Shown: positions 8,753-17,827 of the stretch, one piece after another
Layout: every line of letters begins with the position of its first letter
Position numbering within the stretch: the first letter of the stretch is position 1
NCBI GenBank assembly: GCA_900766245.1
Contig: CAAFUR010000004.1
Span: 1 to 37,854 of the forward strand
Direction: 5' to 3'
Length of the DNA stretch: 37,854 nucleotides
Origin: Veillonellaceae bacterium
GTDB lineage: Bacteria > Bacillota > Negativicutes > Veillonellales > Veillonellaceae
Notes under the pieces: model-generated
What the model was told of the DNA's origin: nothing
What the model saw: only the letters and a program-made list of their open reading frames with translations
Databases searched by the model: none
Made by a program: the position numbers and the translations under genes

Positions 8753-9635
8753 TCTAGAATCTTTTACAGGAGTAATGGATCTTCGTGATGCTATGTTACA
8801 AGAACTAGGCATTTATGAAATGTATCGACTTATGAAACTCTATCATGATTGGGAATCTGTCGTAGGACCTATGGTGAATGGACAAGCAAAATTAGTGCAC
8901 ATAAAGCCACCTGTTATCGTAGTTGAAATTGGTCATACTGTATGGATGCAAGAGATGACTATGCGCAAACCACAGTTATTAGAAGCATTGTGTGAGTATT
9001 ATGGAGAATCTATTATTACAGATATCAAAGTACAGCTCCCACGACGTGCTTTACAAGATCAGCTTGTATCAGGGGATGCCTTAGATATGACACCTGTTTA
9101 TGAGGAAATCATAGACTTTCAACAAATTGTATTGCCCTCTGAGATTGTGCAAAGTATAGAAGATTCTGTTCGTGTAATTCGCCATGAGGAACTTCGACAA
9201 AAAGTATTACAAACACGCATGGAGCAAGCGAAGAAAGAATTTGTACTACAGCAAGAGCATTTTCATCAATGTCCTACCTGTGGTCGTTGGCAATCGGAAG
9301 GTTCTGCGAAGGTATGCCCTCAGTGTGAATATAAAAAGTATAGACATATCATTCGTACGGTAAAAGGTTTATTGAAGGATTATCCTCATTATAAGTATGA
9401 CCAAATGAAAGCAATTGCTCCTTGGTGCACCTATGAATGGTATGAAGTGGCAAAAGAAGAAAGTATTTATTATTATTTAACTCGCTTGTTCCAAGGATCT
9501 ACGGATGCGAATGATATGTATTGGGCTACTATGTTAATTACATCGAAATCGCAAGAAGAATTGTCTTATGAACAAGTTGTAAATATTACAAATAAGTATC
9601 GTTGGAATGAAACAGATAAAATGCAAGTGAAATAA
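8742..9635 (+). CDS. DUF721 (DciA-like) protein with zinc ribbon
   Basis: A 297-residue protein. Residues about 10-100 match the DUF721/DciA fold (YEMYRLMKLYHDWESVVGPMVNGQAKLVHIKPPVIVVEI). DciA is the ancestral loader of the replicative helicase DnaB. The remainder is longer than in simple DUF721 proteins: a charged helical region, then a zinc ribbon CPTCGRWQSEGSAKVCPQC at about 180-198, then a helical C-terminus rich in Tyr and Trp. It occupies the slot between recF and gyrB often held by a DUF721 gene and overlaps recF. A helicase-loading role is inferred from family and place; the added zinc ribbon may contact DNA or RNA. Confidence 0.8.
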   Translation: MESNLESFTGVMDLRDAMLQELGIYEMYRLMKLYHDWESVVGPMVNGQAKLVHIKPPVIVVEIGHTVWMQEMTMRKPQLLEALCEYYGESIITDIKVQLPRRALQDQLVSGDALDMTPVYEEIIDFQQIVLPSEIVQSIEDSVRVIRHEELRQKVLQTRMEQAKKEFVLQQEHFHQCPTCGRWQSEGSAKVCPQCEYKKYRHIIRTVKGLLKDYPHYKYDQMKAIAPWCTYEWYEVAKEESIYYYLTRLFQGSTDANDMYWATMLITSKSQEELSYEQVVNITNKYRWNETDKMQVK

Positions 9636-9743
9636 AGGCTTAGACTTTCACAGAGATAGTAAAGTATTGTATAATAGAATGTATTATATAGAATATGGTG
9701 ACCAGTATGGGATGTCATTATATAAATAGTAGGAGGATGTCAG

Positions 9744-11645
9744 ATGGCAGAACAAACAAATTATGATGCCGGTAATATACAGGTCCTCGAAGGCTTAGAA
9801 GCCGTTCGTATGCGACCTGGTATGTATATTGGTAGCACATCTGCCCGTGGATTACATCACTTGGTGTATGAAGTTGTAGATAATAGTGTGGATGAGGCCC
9901 TAGCGGGGTATGCAACGCATATTGAAGTGACCATTTGTGAAGATAATAGTATTGAAGTTATTGACGATGGTCGTGGGATTCCGACAGGGATGCATGAAAC
10001 AGGTATGCCTGCGGTAGAACTAGTATTATCCAAACTTCACGCAGGTGGTAAATTTGGCGGTGGTGGATACAAAGTGTCCGGTGGTCTTCATGGGGTAGGT
10101 ATTTCCGTAGTAAATGCTTTAAGTGAGTGGACTATCGTCGATGTATACCAACATGGAAAAATTCAAGAAATTTCCTTTGAACGTGGTAACAAAACATCTG
10201 ATTTGAAACAAATCGGTACGACGGATCGCACAGGTACGACAGTACGATTTAAACCAGATGCACAAATTTTTGAAACCACCATCTTTGAGTTTGATGTATT
10301 AAAAACTCGTTTACAAGAGTTGGCGTTCTTGAATAAAGGTTTACGTATTACTTTGTCTGATAAACGTGGAGAAGGTCGCAGTGAAAGTTTCCATTATGAA
10401 GGTGGCTTAGTACAATTCATTGAATATTTAAATGAAGCGAAAGAAGCTATTACACCAAGTGTTATTTCCATCGATAATACTCGTGACGATGTGGTAGTAG
10501 ACGTGGCATTACAATATAACGATAGTTATAGCGAAACGATTTTGTCCTTCGTTAATAATATCAACACCATTGATGGTGGTACGCACTTGAGCGGTTTCCG
10601 TACAGCTTTAACACGTACCTTAAACGACTATGGTCGCAAGGCTGGCATTTTGAAAGAAAATGAAAGCAACTTGACTGGGGAAGATGTGCGTGAAGGCTTG
10701 ACAGCTGTGGTAAGTGTAAAAGTATTGGAACCACAATTTGAAGGCCAAACAAAAGGTAAACTAGGCAATAGCGAAGTCAAAGGGATTACAGATACTATCG
10801 TGTCTGATGGATTGCGTGTCTTCTTAGAGGAGCATCCAGCAGAAGCGAAGAAAATTATCGAAAAAGCAACCAATGCGAGTCGTGCTCGTGAAGCAGCCCG
10901 TAAAGCTCGTGAATTGACACGCCGTAAAAATGCGTTAGAAGTGAGCTCCTTACCTGGTAAATTAGCAGATTGTTCTGAAAAAGATACAACTATGACAGAG
11001 ATTTACCTTGTCGAAGGTGATTCTGCGGGTGGTACCGCAAAACAAGGTCGTGATCGCCGTTACCAAGCAATTTTACCATTGCGCGGTAAAATTCTAAATG
11101 TAGAAAAAGCTCGTCTCGATAAAATATTAGCCAATGCAGAAATTCGTTCTATGATTACTGCTTTTGGTACAGGTATCGGACAAGACTTTGATATTACGAA
11201 GAGCCGTTACAATAAAATCATCATTATGACAGATGCGGACGTGGACGGCGCACACATTCGTACTTTATTATTGACATTCTTCTATCGCTATATGCGACCA
11301 TTGATTGAAGAAGGTCATGTATTTATTGCACAACCACCGTTGTACCAAATTAAAAAAGGTCAAAAACAATGGTATGCCTACAGTGACCAAGAACTTTCAG
11401 ATAGATTGGATGAAATTGGCCGTGAAGGCATTACGATCCAACGATATAAAGGTCTTGGTGAAATGAATGCAGAACAATTATGGGATACAACTATGAACCC
11501 TGAACATAGAACCATCCTACAAGTCAGCATGGAAGACAGTATTGCAGCAGATAAGATATTTAGCGTTTTGATGGGGGATAAGGTAGAGCCTCGTCGAAAA
11601 TTTATCGAAGATAATGCAGAATATGTACGAAATCTTGACTTATAA
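9744..11645 (+). CDS. gyrB: DNA gyrase subunit B
   Basis: A 633-residue type II topoisomerase ATPase subunit that, with GyrA, adds negative supercoils. The GHKL ATPase is at the N-terminus (EVVDNSVDEALAGYA, IDDGRGIP, GGLHGVGISVVNALS). The TOPRIM domain shows EGDSAGGTAKQGRDRRYQA, PLRGKILNVEKAR and MTDADVDGAHIRTLLLTFFYR, and the C-terminal YKGLGEMN motif is present. The length matches the short Gram-positive form without the proteobacterial insertion. AGGAGG precedes the start. A TATAAT at 9670-9675 may belong to a gyrB promoter. gyrA does not follow; a permease gene starts 11 bases after the stop. Confidence 0.97.
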   Translation: MAEQTNYDAGNIQVLEGLEAVRMRPGMYIGSTSARGLHHLVYEVVDNSVDEALAGYATHIEVTICEDNSIEVIDDGRGIPTGMHETGMPAVELVLSKLHAGGKFGGGGYKVSGGLHGVGISVVNALSEWTIVDVYQHGKIQEISFERGNKTSDLKQIGTTDRTGTTVRFKPDAQIFETTIFEFDVLKTRLQELAFLNKGLRITLSDKRGEGRSESFHYEGGLVQFIEYLNEAKEAITPSVISIDNTRDDVVVDVALQYNDSYSETILSFVNNINTIDGGTHLSGFRTALTRTLNDYGRKAGILKENESNLTGEDVREGLTAVVSVKVLEPQFEGQTKGKLGNSEVKGITDTIVSDGLRVFLEEHPAEAKKIIEKATNASRAREAARKARELTRRKNALEVSSLPGKLADCSEKDTTMTEIYLVEGDSAGGTAKQGRDRRYQAILPLRGKILNVEKARLDKILANAEIRSMITAFGTGIGQDFDITKSRYNKIIIMTDADVDGAHIRTLLLTFFYRYMRPLIEEGHVFIAQPPLYQIKKGQKQWYAYSDQELSDRLDEIGREGITIQRYKGLGEMNAEQLWDTTMNPEHRTILQVSMEDSIAADKIFSVLMGDKVEPRRKFIEDNAEYVRNLDL

Positions 11646-11656
11646 GGAGAAGTCTC

Positions 11657-13099
11657 ATGGAAAATAACAAATTAAAAAGAAGTTTGAAATCCCGCCACAT
11701 GAATATGATTGCCTTAGGCGGTGCTATTGGTACAGGTTTATTCGTAGCCGGTGGTGAAGTAGTGAGTACAGCAGGTCCTGGTGGCGCGTTAATTGCTTAT
11801 AGCTTCATCGGTATCATGGTATATTTCTTGATGACTAGTTTAGGGGAAATGACTACGTATTTGCCAGTATCTGGTTCTTTTGGTACTCATGCCTCTCGCT
11901 ATGTAGATAAAGCTTTGGGCTTTGCCTTAGGTTGGAACTTTTGGTTTAACTGGGCTATTACATTAGCAGCTGAATTGGTAGCCAGTGCATTCATCATGAA
12001 ATACTGGTTTCCTGATGTGCCAGCTATTGTTTGGTCTGCTTTGTTCTTATTGATTCTGTTTGTGTTGAATTATTTATCAGCTCGTTCTTTTGGTGAAAGT
12101 GAATATCTATTCTCTAGCATCAAGGTTATTACTGTTATTGTATTCTTATTATTAGGATCTTTATTGATTCTTGGGGTTGGTACTGAATCTCCAGGATTCC
12201 ATAACTGGACTATCGAAGAGGCTCCATTTGTAGGGGGATTCTCCTCTATCTTAGCTATCTTTATGATTGCTGGTTTCTCTTTCCAAGGGGTAGAATTAAT
12301 CGGTACTGCTGCTGGTGAGTCTGAGGATCCAGAAAAAAATATTCCTAAAGCTATTAACTCTATTTTCTGGCGTATTTTACTGTTCTATATTGGTTCTTTC
12401 ACAGTCATCGGTTTTTTAATCCCTTACAATGATCCAAATTTATTGAACAGTTCTGTAGAAAATGTGTCCATTAGTCCATTTACATTGGTATTTGACCGTT
12501 TTGGATTTGACTGGGCGGCACATTTCATCAATGCTATTTTGTTGATCGCTGTATTGTCCGCTGGTAACTCTGGTTTATTCTCCTCTACACGTATGTTATA
12601 CGCATTATCTAAATCAGGAGATGCACCAAAATTATTTAGTTCTATTAACCGACGTGGTGTGCCAATTCCAGCATTGTTAGCAACAGCAGCCTTTGGTTTG
12701 TTTGCTTTCTTAACATCTTTAATTGGGGAAGGTCAAGCCTATACTTGGTTGATTAATATCAGTGGTATGAGTGGATTCATCACATGGGTAGGGATTGCGA
12801 TTGCACATTATCGTTTCCGACGTGCTTATGTGGCACAAGGTCATGATGTATCCAAATTGCCTTACAAAGCATCTTGGTTCCCATTTGGTCCATTGTTTGC
12901 CTTGGCATTGTGTTTGATCATTATTGCTGGTCAAAACTATACAGCCTTCATGGGTGAAAGTATTGACTGGTACGGAGTATCCGTTGCTTATATTGGTCTT
13001 CCAGTATTCTTCGCTGTATACTTATGGTATAAAGCAAAACATAAAACAAAAGTAGTTCCTCTAAAAGAAGTGGATTTATCTCGCGATTTTGAGGACTAA
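11657..13099 (+). CDS. lysP: amino acid permease, LysP-type (lysine:proton symporter family)
   Basis: A 480-residue APC-superfamily transporter with about 12 membrane helices. Helix 1 has the GAIGTGLFVAGG substrate loop. The stretches YFLMTSLGEMTTYLPVSGSF, FALGWNFWFNWA, SFQGVELIGTAAGESEDP, KNIPKAI and AHYRFRRAYVAQGHD follow remembered E. coli LysP closely along the whole length, so lysine is the likely substrate. It starts 11 bases after gyrB with its own AAGGAG, so gyrB transcription may carry into it. A strong terminator follows. Confidence 0.82.
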   Translation: MENNKLKRSLKSRHMNMIALGGAIGTGLFVAGGEVVSTAGPGGALIAYSFIGIMVYFLMTSLGEMTTYLPVSGSFGTHASRYVDKALGFALGWNFWFNWAITLAAELVASAFIMKYWFPDVPAIVWSALFLLILFVLNYLSARSFGESEYLFSSIKVITVIVFLLLGSLLILGVGTESPGFHNWTIEEAPFVGGFSSILAIFMIAGFSFQGVELIGTAAGESEDPEKNIPKAINSIFWRILLFYIGSFTVIGFLIPYNDPNLLNSSVENVSISPFTLVFDRFGFDWAAHFINAILLIAVLSAGNSGLFSSTRMLYALSKSGDAPKLFSSINRRGVPIPALLATAAFGLFAFLTSLIGEGQAYTWLINISGMSGFITWVGIAIAHYRFRRAYVAQGHDVSKLPYKASWFPFGPLFALALCLIIIAGQNYTAFMGESIDWYGVSVAYIGLPVFFAVYLWYKAKHKTKVVPLKEVDLSRDFED

Positions 13100-13103
13100 T
13101 AGA

Positions 13104-13142
13104 AACAGCCTATGGGAAGAAGTTCCCATGGGCTGTTTTTCT
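13104..13142 (+). terminator. terminator after lysP
   Basis: A hairpin AACAGCC-T-ATGGGAA, loop GAAG, TTCCCAT-G-GGCTGTT followed by TTTCT. The stem is about 15 bp with one wobble pair. Confidence 0.85.
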
Positions 13143-13415
13143 GTTCATTAATTTTATAATTAAAATAGGATACTACAGGAAATAGGTTAAAAAATAATCT
13201 TTTATTAACCTATTATATATTATATAAATATATAAGTATTCTAGAATTTGATAGTATAGTAAAAGTGGCACTAAGTTATTTGTATCCATGTACATATTTT
13301 GAATATATATGTATTTAATCATTTATATAAAATAATTGTCAGTATTTTATAAAATTTGATAATCTAGTAATACTAATAATACTAATAATATACGATGAAA
13401 GAAAGGATGGTATAT
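13143..13415. other. gene-free AT-rich stretch before azlC
   Basis: No gene is seen. Just before azlC a short tandem ACTAATAAT motif is repeated (about 13367-13390). No T-box specifier or GGTGGNACCGCG-like sequence and no leader peptide rich in branched-chain residues was recognised, so control of azlCD is not visible here. Confidence 0.5.
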
Positions 13416-14126
13416 ATGGAACTTAAACCAACAAAAAATACAATAATATCTGCCTTTCGATATGGTTTTCTTAAAACAACACCGTTATTATTGGGATTTT
13501 TATTTTTAGGACTATCCTATGGCATTTATATGCATTCTATGGGATTTTCCTGGGGCTATACATTGGCATTGAGTGCTCTCATTTATGCAGGATCTATGGA
13601 ATTTGTAACAGTAGCTATGTTACTATCTCCTTTCGATCCAGTAGGTGCTTTTTTAATTACATTCATGGTCAATGGGCGTCATATATTTTATGGAATTTCT
13701 ATGTTAACTATATATAGACATATGGGATGGCTAACACCATATCTCATATTTGGAATGACGGATGAAAGTTTTTCCATTAACTATACATCACAAATTCCTG
13801 CTGAAATTTCCAAGAAATGGTGTTATTTTTTTGTAACTCTATTGAATCAGTTATATTGGGTTGTGGGTTCTGTCATAGGTAATCTTTTTGCATCTGTATT
13901 ATCTTTTAATGCAAAAGGACTAGAATTTGTACTGACTGCACTCTTTATTGTATTGGCTTTGGAGCAATATAAAATGCAACGAAATTTGATTAGCTCTGGC
14001 ATAGGATTAGTGATTCCTGGCGTTGCCTTGATTGTCTTTGGCAGTGAACACTTTATGATTCCTGCTATGATTGGAATCGTAGTCATATTAAGTCTGTTAC
14101 GTAGAACAATGGAGGGAGAGCAATGA
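13416..14126 (+). CDS. azlC: AzlC-family branched-chain amino acid exporter, large subunit
   Basis: A 236-residue membrane protein with about seven to eight helices (LGLSYGIYMHSMGFSWGYTL, SALIYAGSMEFVTVAMLL, MVNGRHIFYGIS are family hallmarks). With AzlD it forms a two-component exporter, as shown for B. subtilis AzlCD and C. glutamicum BrnFE. ATG 13416 is preferred over 13395 because AAAGGA lies eight bases before it. It overlaps azlD by four bases (ATGA). Branched-chain amino acids are the likely cargo, but some family members export other amino acids. Confidence 0.88.
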   Translation: MELKPTKNTIISAFRYGFLKTTPLLLGFLFLGLSYGIYMHSMGFSWGYTLALSALIYAGSMEFVTVAMLLSPFDPVGAFLITFMVNGRHIFYGISMLTIYRHMGWLTPYLIFGMTDESFSINYTSQIPAEISKKWCYFFVTLLNQLYWVVGSVIGNLFASVLSFNAKGLEFVLTALFIVLALEQYKMQRNLISSGIGLVIPGVALIVFGSEHFMIPAMIGIVVILSLLRRTMEGEQ

Positions 14127-14452
14127 CTTTCACGGAACAAATCATAACCATTGCCATTGTTGTGCTAGGCACTATGGCAACACGGTTTTTACCATTTGTC
14201 ATATTTAATTCGAAAACGAAAACACCTGCTTATGTGCAGTATTTAGGGAAAATATTGCCGTCGGCAACGATGAGTTTGTTAGTAGTATTTTCCTTACGAC
14301 ATGTAGATTTATCTGGCGTATATCATGGTATGCCGGACATAATCGCAGTAGCTGTGACAGTATTACTACACCTATGGAAAGGAAATATGTTCCTATCCAT
14401 TGGGGGTGGAACAATTCTGTATATGGTACTGGTTCAACAAGTATTTATATAG
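14123..14452 (+). CDS. azlD: AzlD-family branched-chain amino acid exporter, small subunit
   Basis: A 109-residue protein with four predicted membrane helices. The N-terminal segment ATRFLPFVIF and the central YLGKILPSATMSLLVVFSLR are typical of AzlD/BrnE. The ATG overlaps the azlC stop, so the two subunits are translationally coupled. Confidence 0.88.
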   Translation: MTFTEQIITIAIVVLGTMATRFLPFVIFNSKTKTPAYVQYLGKILPSATMSLLVVFSLRHVDLSGVYHGMPDIIAVAVTVLLHLWKGNMFLSIGGGTILYMVLVQQVFI

Positions 14453-14535
14453 TGTTATATGGAAGTATTCTAAATATGATATAATACGAATAATAAGGTT
14501 TAAATCATATCAATATGAGAATAAAGGAGACACCT

Positions 14536-14853
14536 ATGATTATTACAACAACGATGCAAATTGAAGGACAACCAATTAAAGAATATAAAGGAATCGTCTT
14601 TGGAGAAGTTGTAGAAGGTCGTAACTTTGTGAAAGACTTTTTCTCTTCTATTCGAGATGTTGTAGGGGGTCGTAGCAATAGTTATGAATCATCTTTAGCT
14701 AGCGCTCGTGAGGCATCTTTAAAAGAAATGAGTAAACGTGCGAAAGATATGGGAGCTAATGCGATCGTAGGTGTATCTGTGAGTTATGAAACATTAGGTG
14801 AAACGAATGGTATGCTCATGGTAACATGCACAGGAACAGCGGTTGTTATTTAG
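14536..14853 (+). CDS. YbjQ/DUF74-family protein
   Basis: A 105-residue protein with the UPF0145/YbjQ pattern: the start MIITTTMQIEGQPIKEYKGI, the motif RDVVGGRSNSYESSLASARE, then MGANAIVGVSVSYE and a C-terminal strand TCTGTAVVI. Members form pentamers and are often labelled putative heavy-metal-binding, without firm biochemical proof. The start is chosen at 14536, behind AAAGGAGA, rather than the earlier ATG at 14515. It stands alone, 83 bases after azlD. Confidence 0.85.
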   Translation: MIITTTMQIEGQPIKEYKGIVFGEVVEGRNFVKDFFSSIRDVVGGRSNSYESSLASAREASLKEMSKRAKDMGANAIVGVSVSYETLGETNGMLMVTCTGTAVVI

Positions 14854-15066
14854 TATGTATTAGAGTTACTTTTACAAATAGCAAACAAGTATTATATAAG
14901 AATGCAGAAGTATTTCAATATATTTTTAAGTATTGAAATATAATTTAGTAAAAATAGACAGTAAGTATTGTACTAGAATACATAACTATTTAAAGTTAGT
15001 AGATGATTAGTTAGATATATATAGTATAGTTTTATAGATAGGAATCGATAAGGAGAGATAGAATCA

Positions 15067-16416
15067 GTGGGCAGTGACATAGGTATAGAAATTTTAATTG
15101 TAGTCATACTCATCATTTTAAATGGTTTATTTTCCATGACGGAATTAGCCATTATTAATGCTCGTAAAGGATTATTAGAAGAAAAGGCAGAAGCTGGTAA
15201 TCGTGGAGCCCGCATGGCCATCAAGTTAGCGGAAGATCCGAATGAAATGTTTTCCACTATACAAATTGGTATTACTTTAATTAGTATCGTCACTGGTTTG
15301 TATTCAGGGGCTATTTTTTCCGATCCTATGGCGACCTATATCAAAGAACATATCTTGTGGCTAGCTGATTATGCCGATACGATAAGCCCTATTTTCATCG
15401 TATCCTTAACAACCTATTTATCTTTGGTGATAGGGGAATTAGTACCAAAACGGTTGGCTTACAATTCTCCAGAATCCATTGCCATCATGATGGCCATTCC
15501 TATGAAATACTTTGCCACCATCACAAAACCATTTGTGGCACTTCTCAGTATGTCTACAACAGTGCTACTGAAAGTATTAGGCGTCAAACACAAGGAAGAA
15601 GCACCGGTAACGGAATCGGAAATTAATAAAATGCTCGTACAAGGTGTGGAATTGGGTGCTTATGAAGAAGAAGAGCCAGTGTTGGTAGAAAATATTTTCC
15701 GCTTAGCTGACCTCGATGCCAGCGATATTATGACACCTCGTACGCAGTTAACGTGGATCGATATCAACGCTAGTGATGAGGACATCCTAGAAACCATTAT
15801 GGAATGCAATGAACATCGCATTCCAGTAGGTGATGATTCCTTGGATGAGTTGAAAGGCTTAGTCTCTTCTGTAGATGTGTTGGCACAACAGATGAAAGAA
15901 AGTCATCGTCCGATGAAAGATATTTTAGCTTATTGCATGCGTAAACCAGTGCTCGTACCAGAATCCTTGTCCTTAATGAAAGTATTATCTACTTTCAGAG
16001 AAGAAGGTACTCATGAAGCCATTGTGCTAGACGAATATGGTGGTATGAGTGGGATGATTACATTCCACGATATTATGGAAGAAATCGTGGGATTGATGCC
16101 ATCTGGGGAAGAGGAAAAGAAAGAAGAAGAAAATCGCATCGTCCAACGAGAAGATGGTACGTATCTTGTGGATGGTCTTATCAGCATTGAAGAACTGAAA
16201 GAATACTTTGAAGTGGATGAATTATTACCAGGTGAAGAAGAGGATCTGTATAAAACATTAGGGGGATTCGTGACCTACTTAATCGGTCGTATTCCTAAAG
16301 AAGCTAATCGCTGTCACTATGGGCCATTGCAATTTGAGGTCATGGATATGGATAACACGCGGGTGGATAAAGTAATGGTGACACGGAAAGTAGCGGTGGA
16401 GAGTAGTTCAGACTAG
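15067..16416 (+). CDS. CNNM/CorC-type membrane protein with CBS pair (hemolysin-like)
   Basis: A 449-residue protein. Residues 1-190 are the DUF21/CNNM membrane domain (NGLFSMTELAIINARKG, then GELVPKRLAYNSPE). A CBS pair follows at about 210-340 (VENIFRLADLDASDIMTPRTQ and TFREEGTHEAIVLDEYGG), then a CorC_HlyC domain at about 355-440 (DGTYLVDGLISIEELKEYF). Relatives are magnesium exporters or sensors; the older name hemolysin is not supported by the sequence. The start is GTG 15067, nine bases after AAGGAGAG. The gene seems monocistronic and ends at a two-way terminator. Confidence 0.88.
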   Translation: MGSDIGIEILIVVILIILNGLFSMTELAIINARKGLLEEKAEAGNRGARMAIKLAEDPNEMFSTIQIGITLISIVTGLYSGAIFSDPMATYIKEHILWLADYADTISPIFIVSLTTYLSLVIGELVPKRLAYNSPESIAIMMAIPMKYFATITKPFVALLSMSTTVLLKVLGVKHKEEAPVTESEINKMLVQGVELGAYEEEEPVLVENIFRLADLDASDIMTPRTQLTWIDINASDEDILETIMECNEHRIPVGDDSLDELKGLVSSVDVLAQQMKESHRPMKDILAYCMRKPVLVPESLSLMKVLSTFREEGTHEAIVLDEYGGMSGMITFHDIMEEIVGLMPSGEEEKKEEENRIVQREDGTYLVDGLISIEELKEYFEVDELLPGEEEDLYKTLGGFVTYLIGRIPKEANRCHYGPLQFEVMDMDNTRVDKVMVTRKVAVESSSD

Positions 16417-16449
16417 TATAATTATTGAATACAAACAATGAATATAAAT

Positions 16450-16494
16450 AAAACAGAGGAAAGTTGATGATATAGTACAACTTTCCTCCGTTTT
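16450..16494. terminator. bidirectional terminator between the CNNM gene and the toxin gene
   Basis: Arms AAAACAGAGGAAAGTTG and CAACTTTCCTCCGTTTT pair with one A/C mismatch around an 11-base loop, with T runs in both directions. The two flanking genes converge on it. Confidence 0.8.
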
Positions 16495-16497
16495 ATT

Positions 16498-16758
16498 CTA
16501 TTCATAATGTGTCCATAAACTAATTATTTTAACAACTTTTTCTTCCTCAAAAATCTCATACACAAGTCGATGTTGGATATTAATGCGACGTGAATATAGA
16601 CCTTCTAAATCGCCCACCAATTTTTCATACCTTGGCGGTGTTTGGTAAGGATTTACTTTAATAATCTCTAGTAATGCCTTTGCTTTTGTATCAAGTTTTG
16701 CAGATTTTAACTTAGGTATATCTTTTATAGCAGATTTTGTATAAGTTAACGTATACAT
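16498..16758 (-). CDS. yoeB: Txe/YoeB-family mRNA interferase toxin
   Basis: An 86-residue type II toxin. The core LYSRRINIQHRLVYEI and the C-terminal SLWTHYE match YoeB. The conserved Arg-Arg, the His-Arg-Leu-Val-Tyr segment and the C-terminal His-Tyr catalytic pair are all present, so the enzyme looks active. YoeB binds the ribosome and cleaves mRNA at the A site. ATG 16758 overlaps the antitoxin stop by one base (TAATG), so toxin translation depends on the antitoxin reading frame. Confidence 0.9.
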   Translation of the reverse strand: MYTLTYTKSAIKDIPKLKSAKLDTKAKALLEIIKVNPYQTPPRYEKLVGDLEGLYSRRINIQHRLVYEIFEEEKVVKIISLWTHYE

Positions 16759-17006
16759 TACCAAATAACCTCTTCTTCTGAAATACATTCGGATAATGGA
16801 GTGTTTTTTCCTTCTAGTAAAATTTCTTTCATACTAGGTTTGGATGTTAAATATAAAGTTTCTAACAAGGATAAATAATCATCTTCGCTTAATAGGACGG
16901 CATTACCATCTTTAGTGCTGATGCTGAGTGGTTCATTGTATTTAATAGTCTGTGTTAAATACTCAAAAATATTTTTTCTAAAATTTGTAATATTAATAAT
17001 TGCCAT
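16758..17006 (-). CDS. yefM: YefM/Phd-family antitoxin
   Basis: An 82-residue antitoxin. The N-terminal part MAIINITNFRKNIFEYLTQTI and ISTKDGNAVLLSEDDYLSLLETLYL form the DNA-binding YefM/Phd fold. The C-terminal KEILLEGKNTPLSECISEEE is the flexible tail expected to wrap the toxin. The start is fixed by AGAGGTGA on the minus strand, not the ATG at 17102. It is the first gene of the pair, typical for autoregulated antitoxins. Confidence 0.9.
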   Translation of the reverse strand: MAIINITNFRKNIFEYLTQTIKYNEPLSISTKDGNAVLLSEDDYLSLLETLYLTSKPSMKEILLEGKNTPLSECISEEEVIW

Positions 17007-17022
17007 GTGTATCACCTCTTTA

Positions 17023-17056
17023 TGTACATTATAATGTACGTAAAAATAAAAAGCAA
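17023..17056 (-). promoter_or_regulatory. promoter and palindromic operator of the yefM-yoeB pair
   Basis: On the minus strand, -35 TTGCTT (17051-17056), a 17-base spacer, then -10 TATAAT (17028-17033). The -10 lies inside a perfect 16-bp palindrome GTACATTATAATGTAC (17024-17039), whose right edge reads TGTACA. The E. coli YefM operator is also built on TGTACA hexamers, so repressor binding here would block RNA polymerase directly. Confidence 0.8.
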
Positions 17057-17224
17057 TGGTATGGATATTGAAAGTATTGTAATCATTTGGAGTAAACTGC
17101 AATAGAATTAGAAGTATCTATATTGCCACTACTTGGAAAGATACGATATAATAGAAACAGAATACATCAAAGTATGAGTATAGTATACATCATAACTTAT
17201 GTTAGTCATGAAAGAGGGTACACC

Positions 17225-17539
17225 ATGGAATGGGTATATTTAGCAATTCATTATGGAGATAATGAGCGAGGTCATATTGCGTATAACAAAGAAACAAAAG
17301 AATGCCAAGTGGTATTAGAGGATGTAACTTGGAAAGAGAAAGTAGAATCTTATTTGCAAGCAGAACAAACAGTAATGCATGCCACAGGATTAAACACATA
17401 TGATGAGTTGACAGTGCAACCATTGGACTCCTACGATAACTTAAAATTAGCCTTAACTCGCATGTGGAACAAAAATGGCGTACAAGTTGATTGGGGCATT
17501 CCAGTAGAAGTGAATGGTCAATTACACTTTGCTGAATAA
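17225..17539 (+). CDS. small acidic protein of unknown function
   Basis: A 104-residue acidic soluble protein (begins MEWVYLAIHYGDNERGHIAY). No signal peptide, membrane segment or recognised motif is seen. It has a compact mix of strands and helices with several Trp and Tyr. The start at 17225 is chosen because AAAGAGGGT lies just upstream; an ORF extension to 17123 lacks such a site. It stands alone between the toxin-antitoxin promoter and a hairpin. Codon use is like its neighbours, so it is probably a real gene; function is unknown. Confidence 0.7.
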   Translation: MEWVYLAIHYGDNERGHIAYNKETKECQVVLEDVTWKEKVESYLQAEQTVMHATGLNTYDELTVQPLDSYDNLKLALTRMWNKNGVQVDWGIPVEVNGQLHFAE

Positions 17540-17641
17540 GTGAGAGCATATGGTGGATAGTCAGTACTTATAAGATACGATGCGGTGCATACTGAAAGTA
17601 TCCTGATAAGAGAAAATCTGATATATACCATGTATATGATA

Positions 17642-17678
17642 AAGCCTATAGAACAGGTTAGCTATGTTCTATAGGCTT
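17642..17678 (+). terminator. 14-bp hairpin after the unknown gene
   Basis: A perfect 14-bp stem AAGCCTATAGAACA/TGTTCTATAGGCTT with a 9-base loop. The following ATTGTGT is poor in T, so it may be a weak terminator or an RNA 3' end. Confidence 0.6.
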
Positions 17679-17827
17679 ATTGTGTATGTAGTAGATGATG
17701 AGATATAGCTTTGTTTTATCGTATATGTAAGCAATAGTACATCTATGTCATGGGTAGATAGACAATACTAGTGGATATAGTGTAAAAATAGAACAAAAAA
17801 GATACTTTTATCGTACATATGAAATAG

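Noticed and set aside
13143..13415. A T-box or leader-peptide control region before azlCD
   Set aside because: No T-box consensus, terminator/antiterminator pair or branched-chain-rich short frame was found.
15067..16416. A hemolysin
   Set aside because: The CNNM, CBS and CorC_HlyC domains indicate a metal-ion transport-related membrane protein; the name hemolysin is historical and no cytolytic feature is visible.
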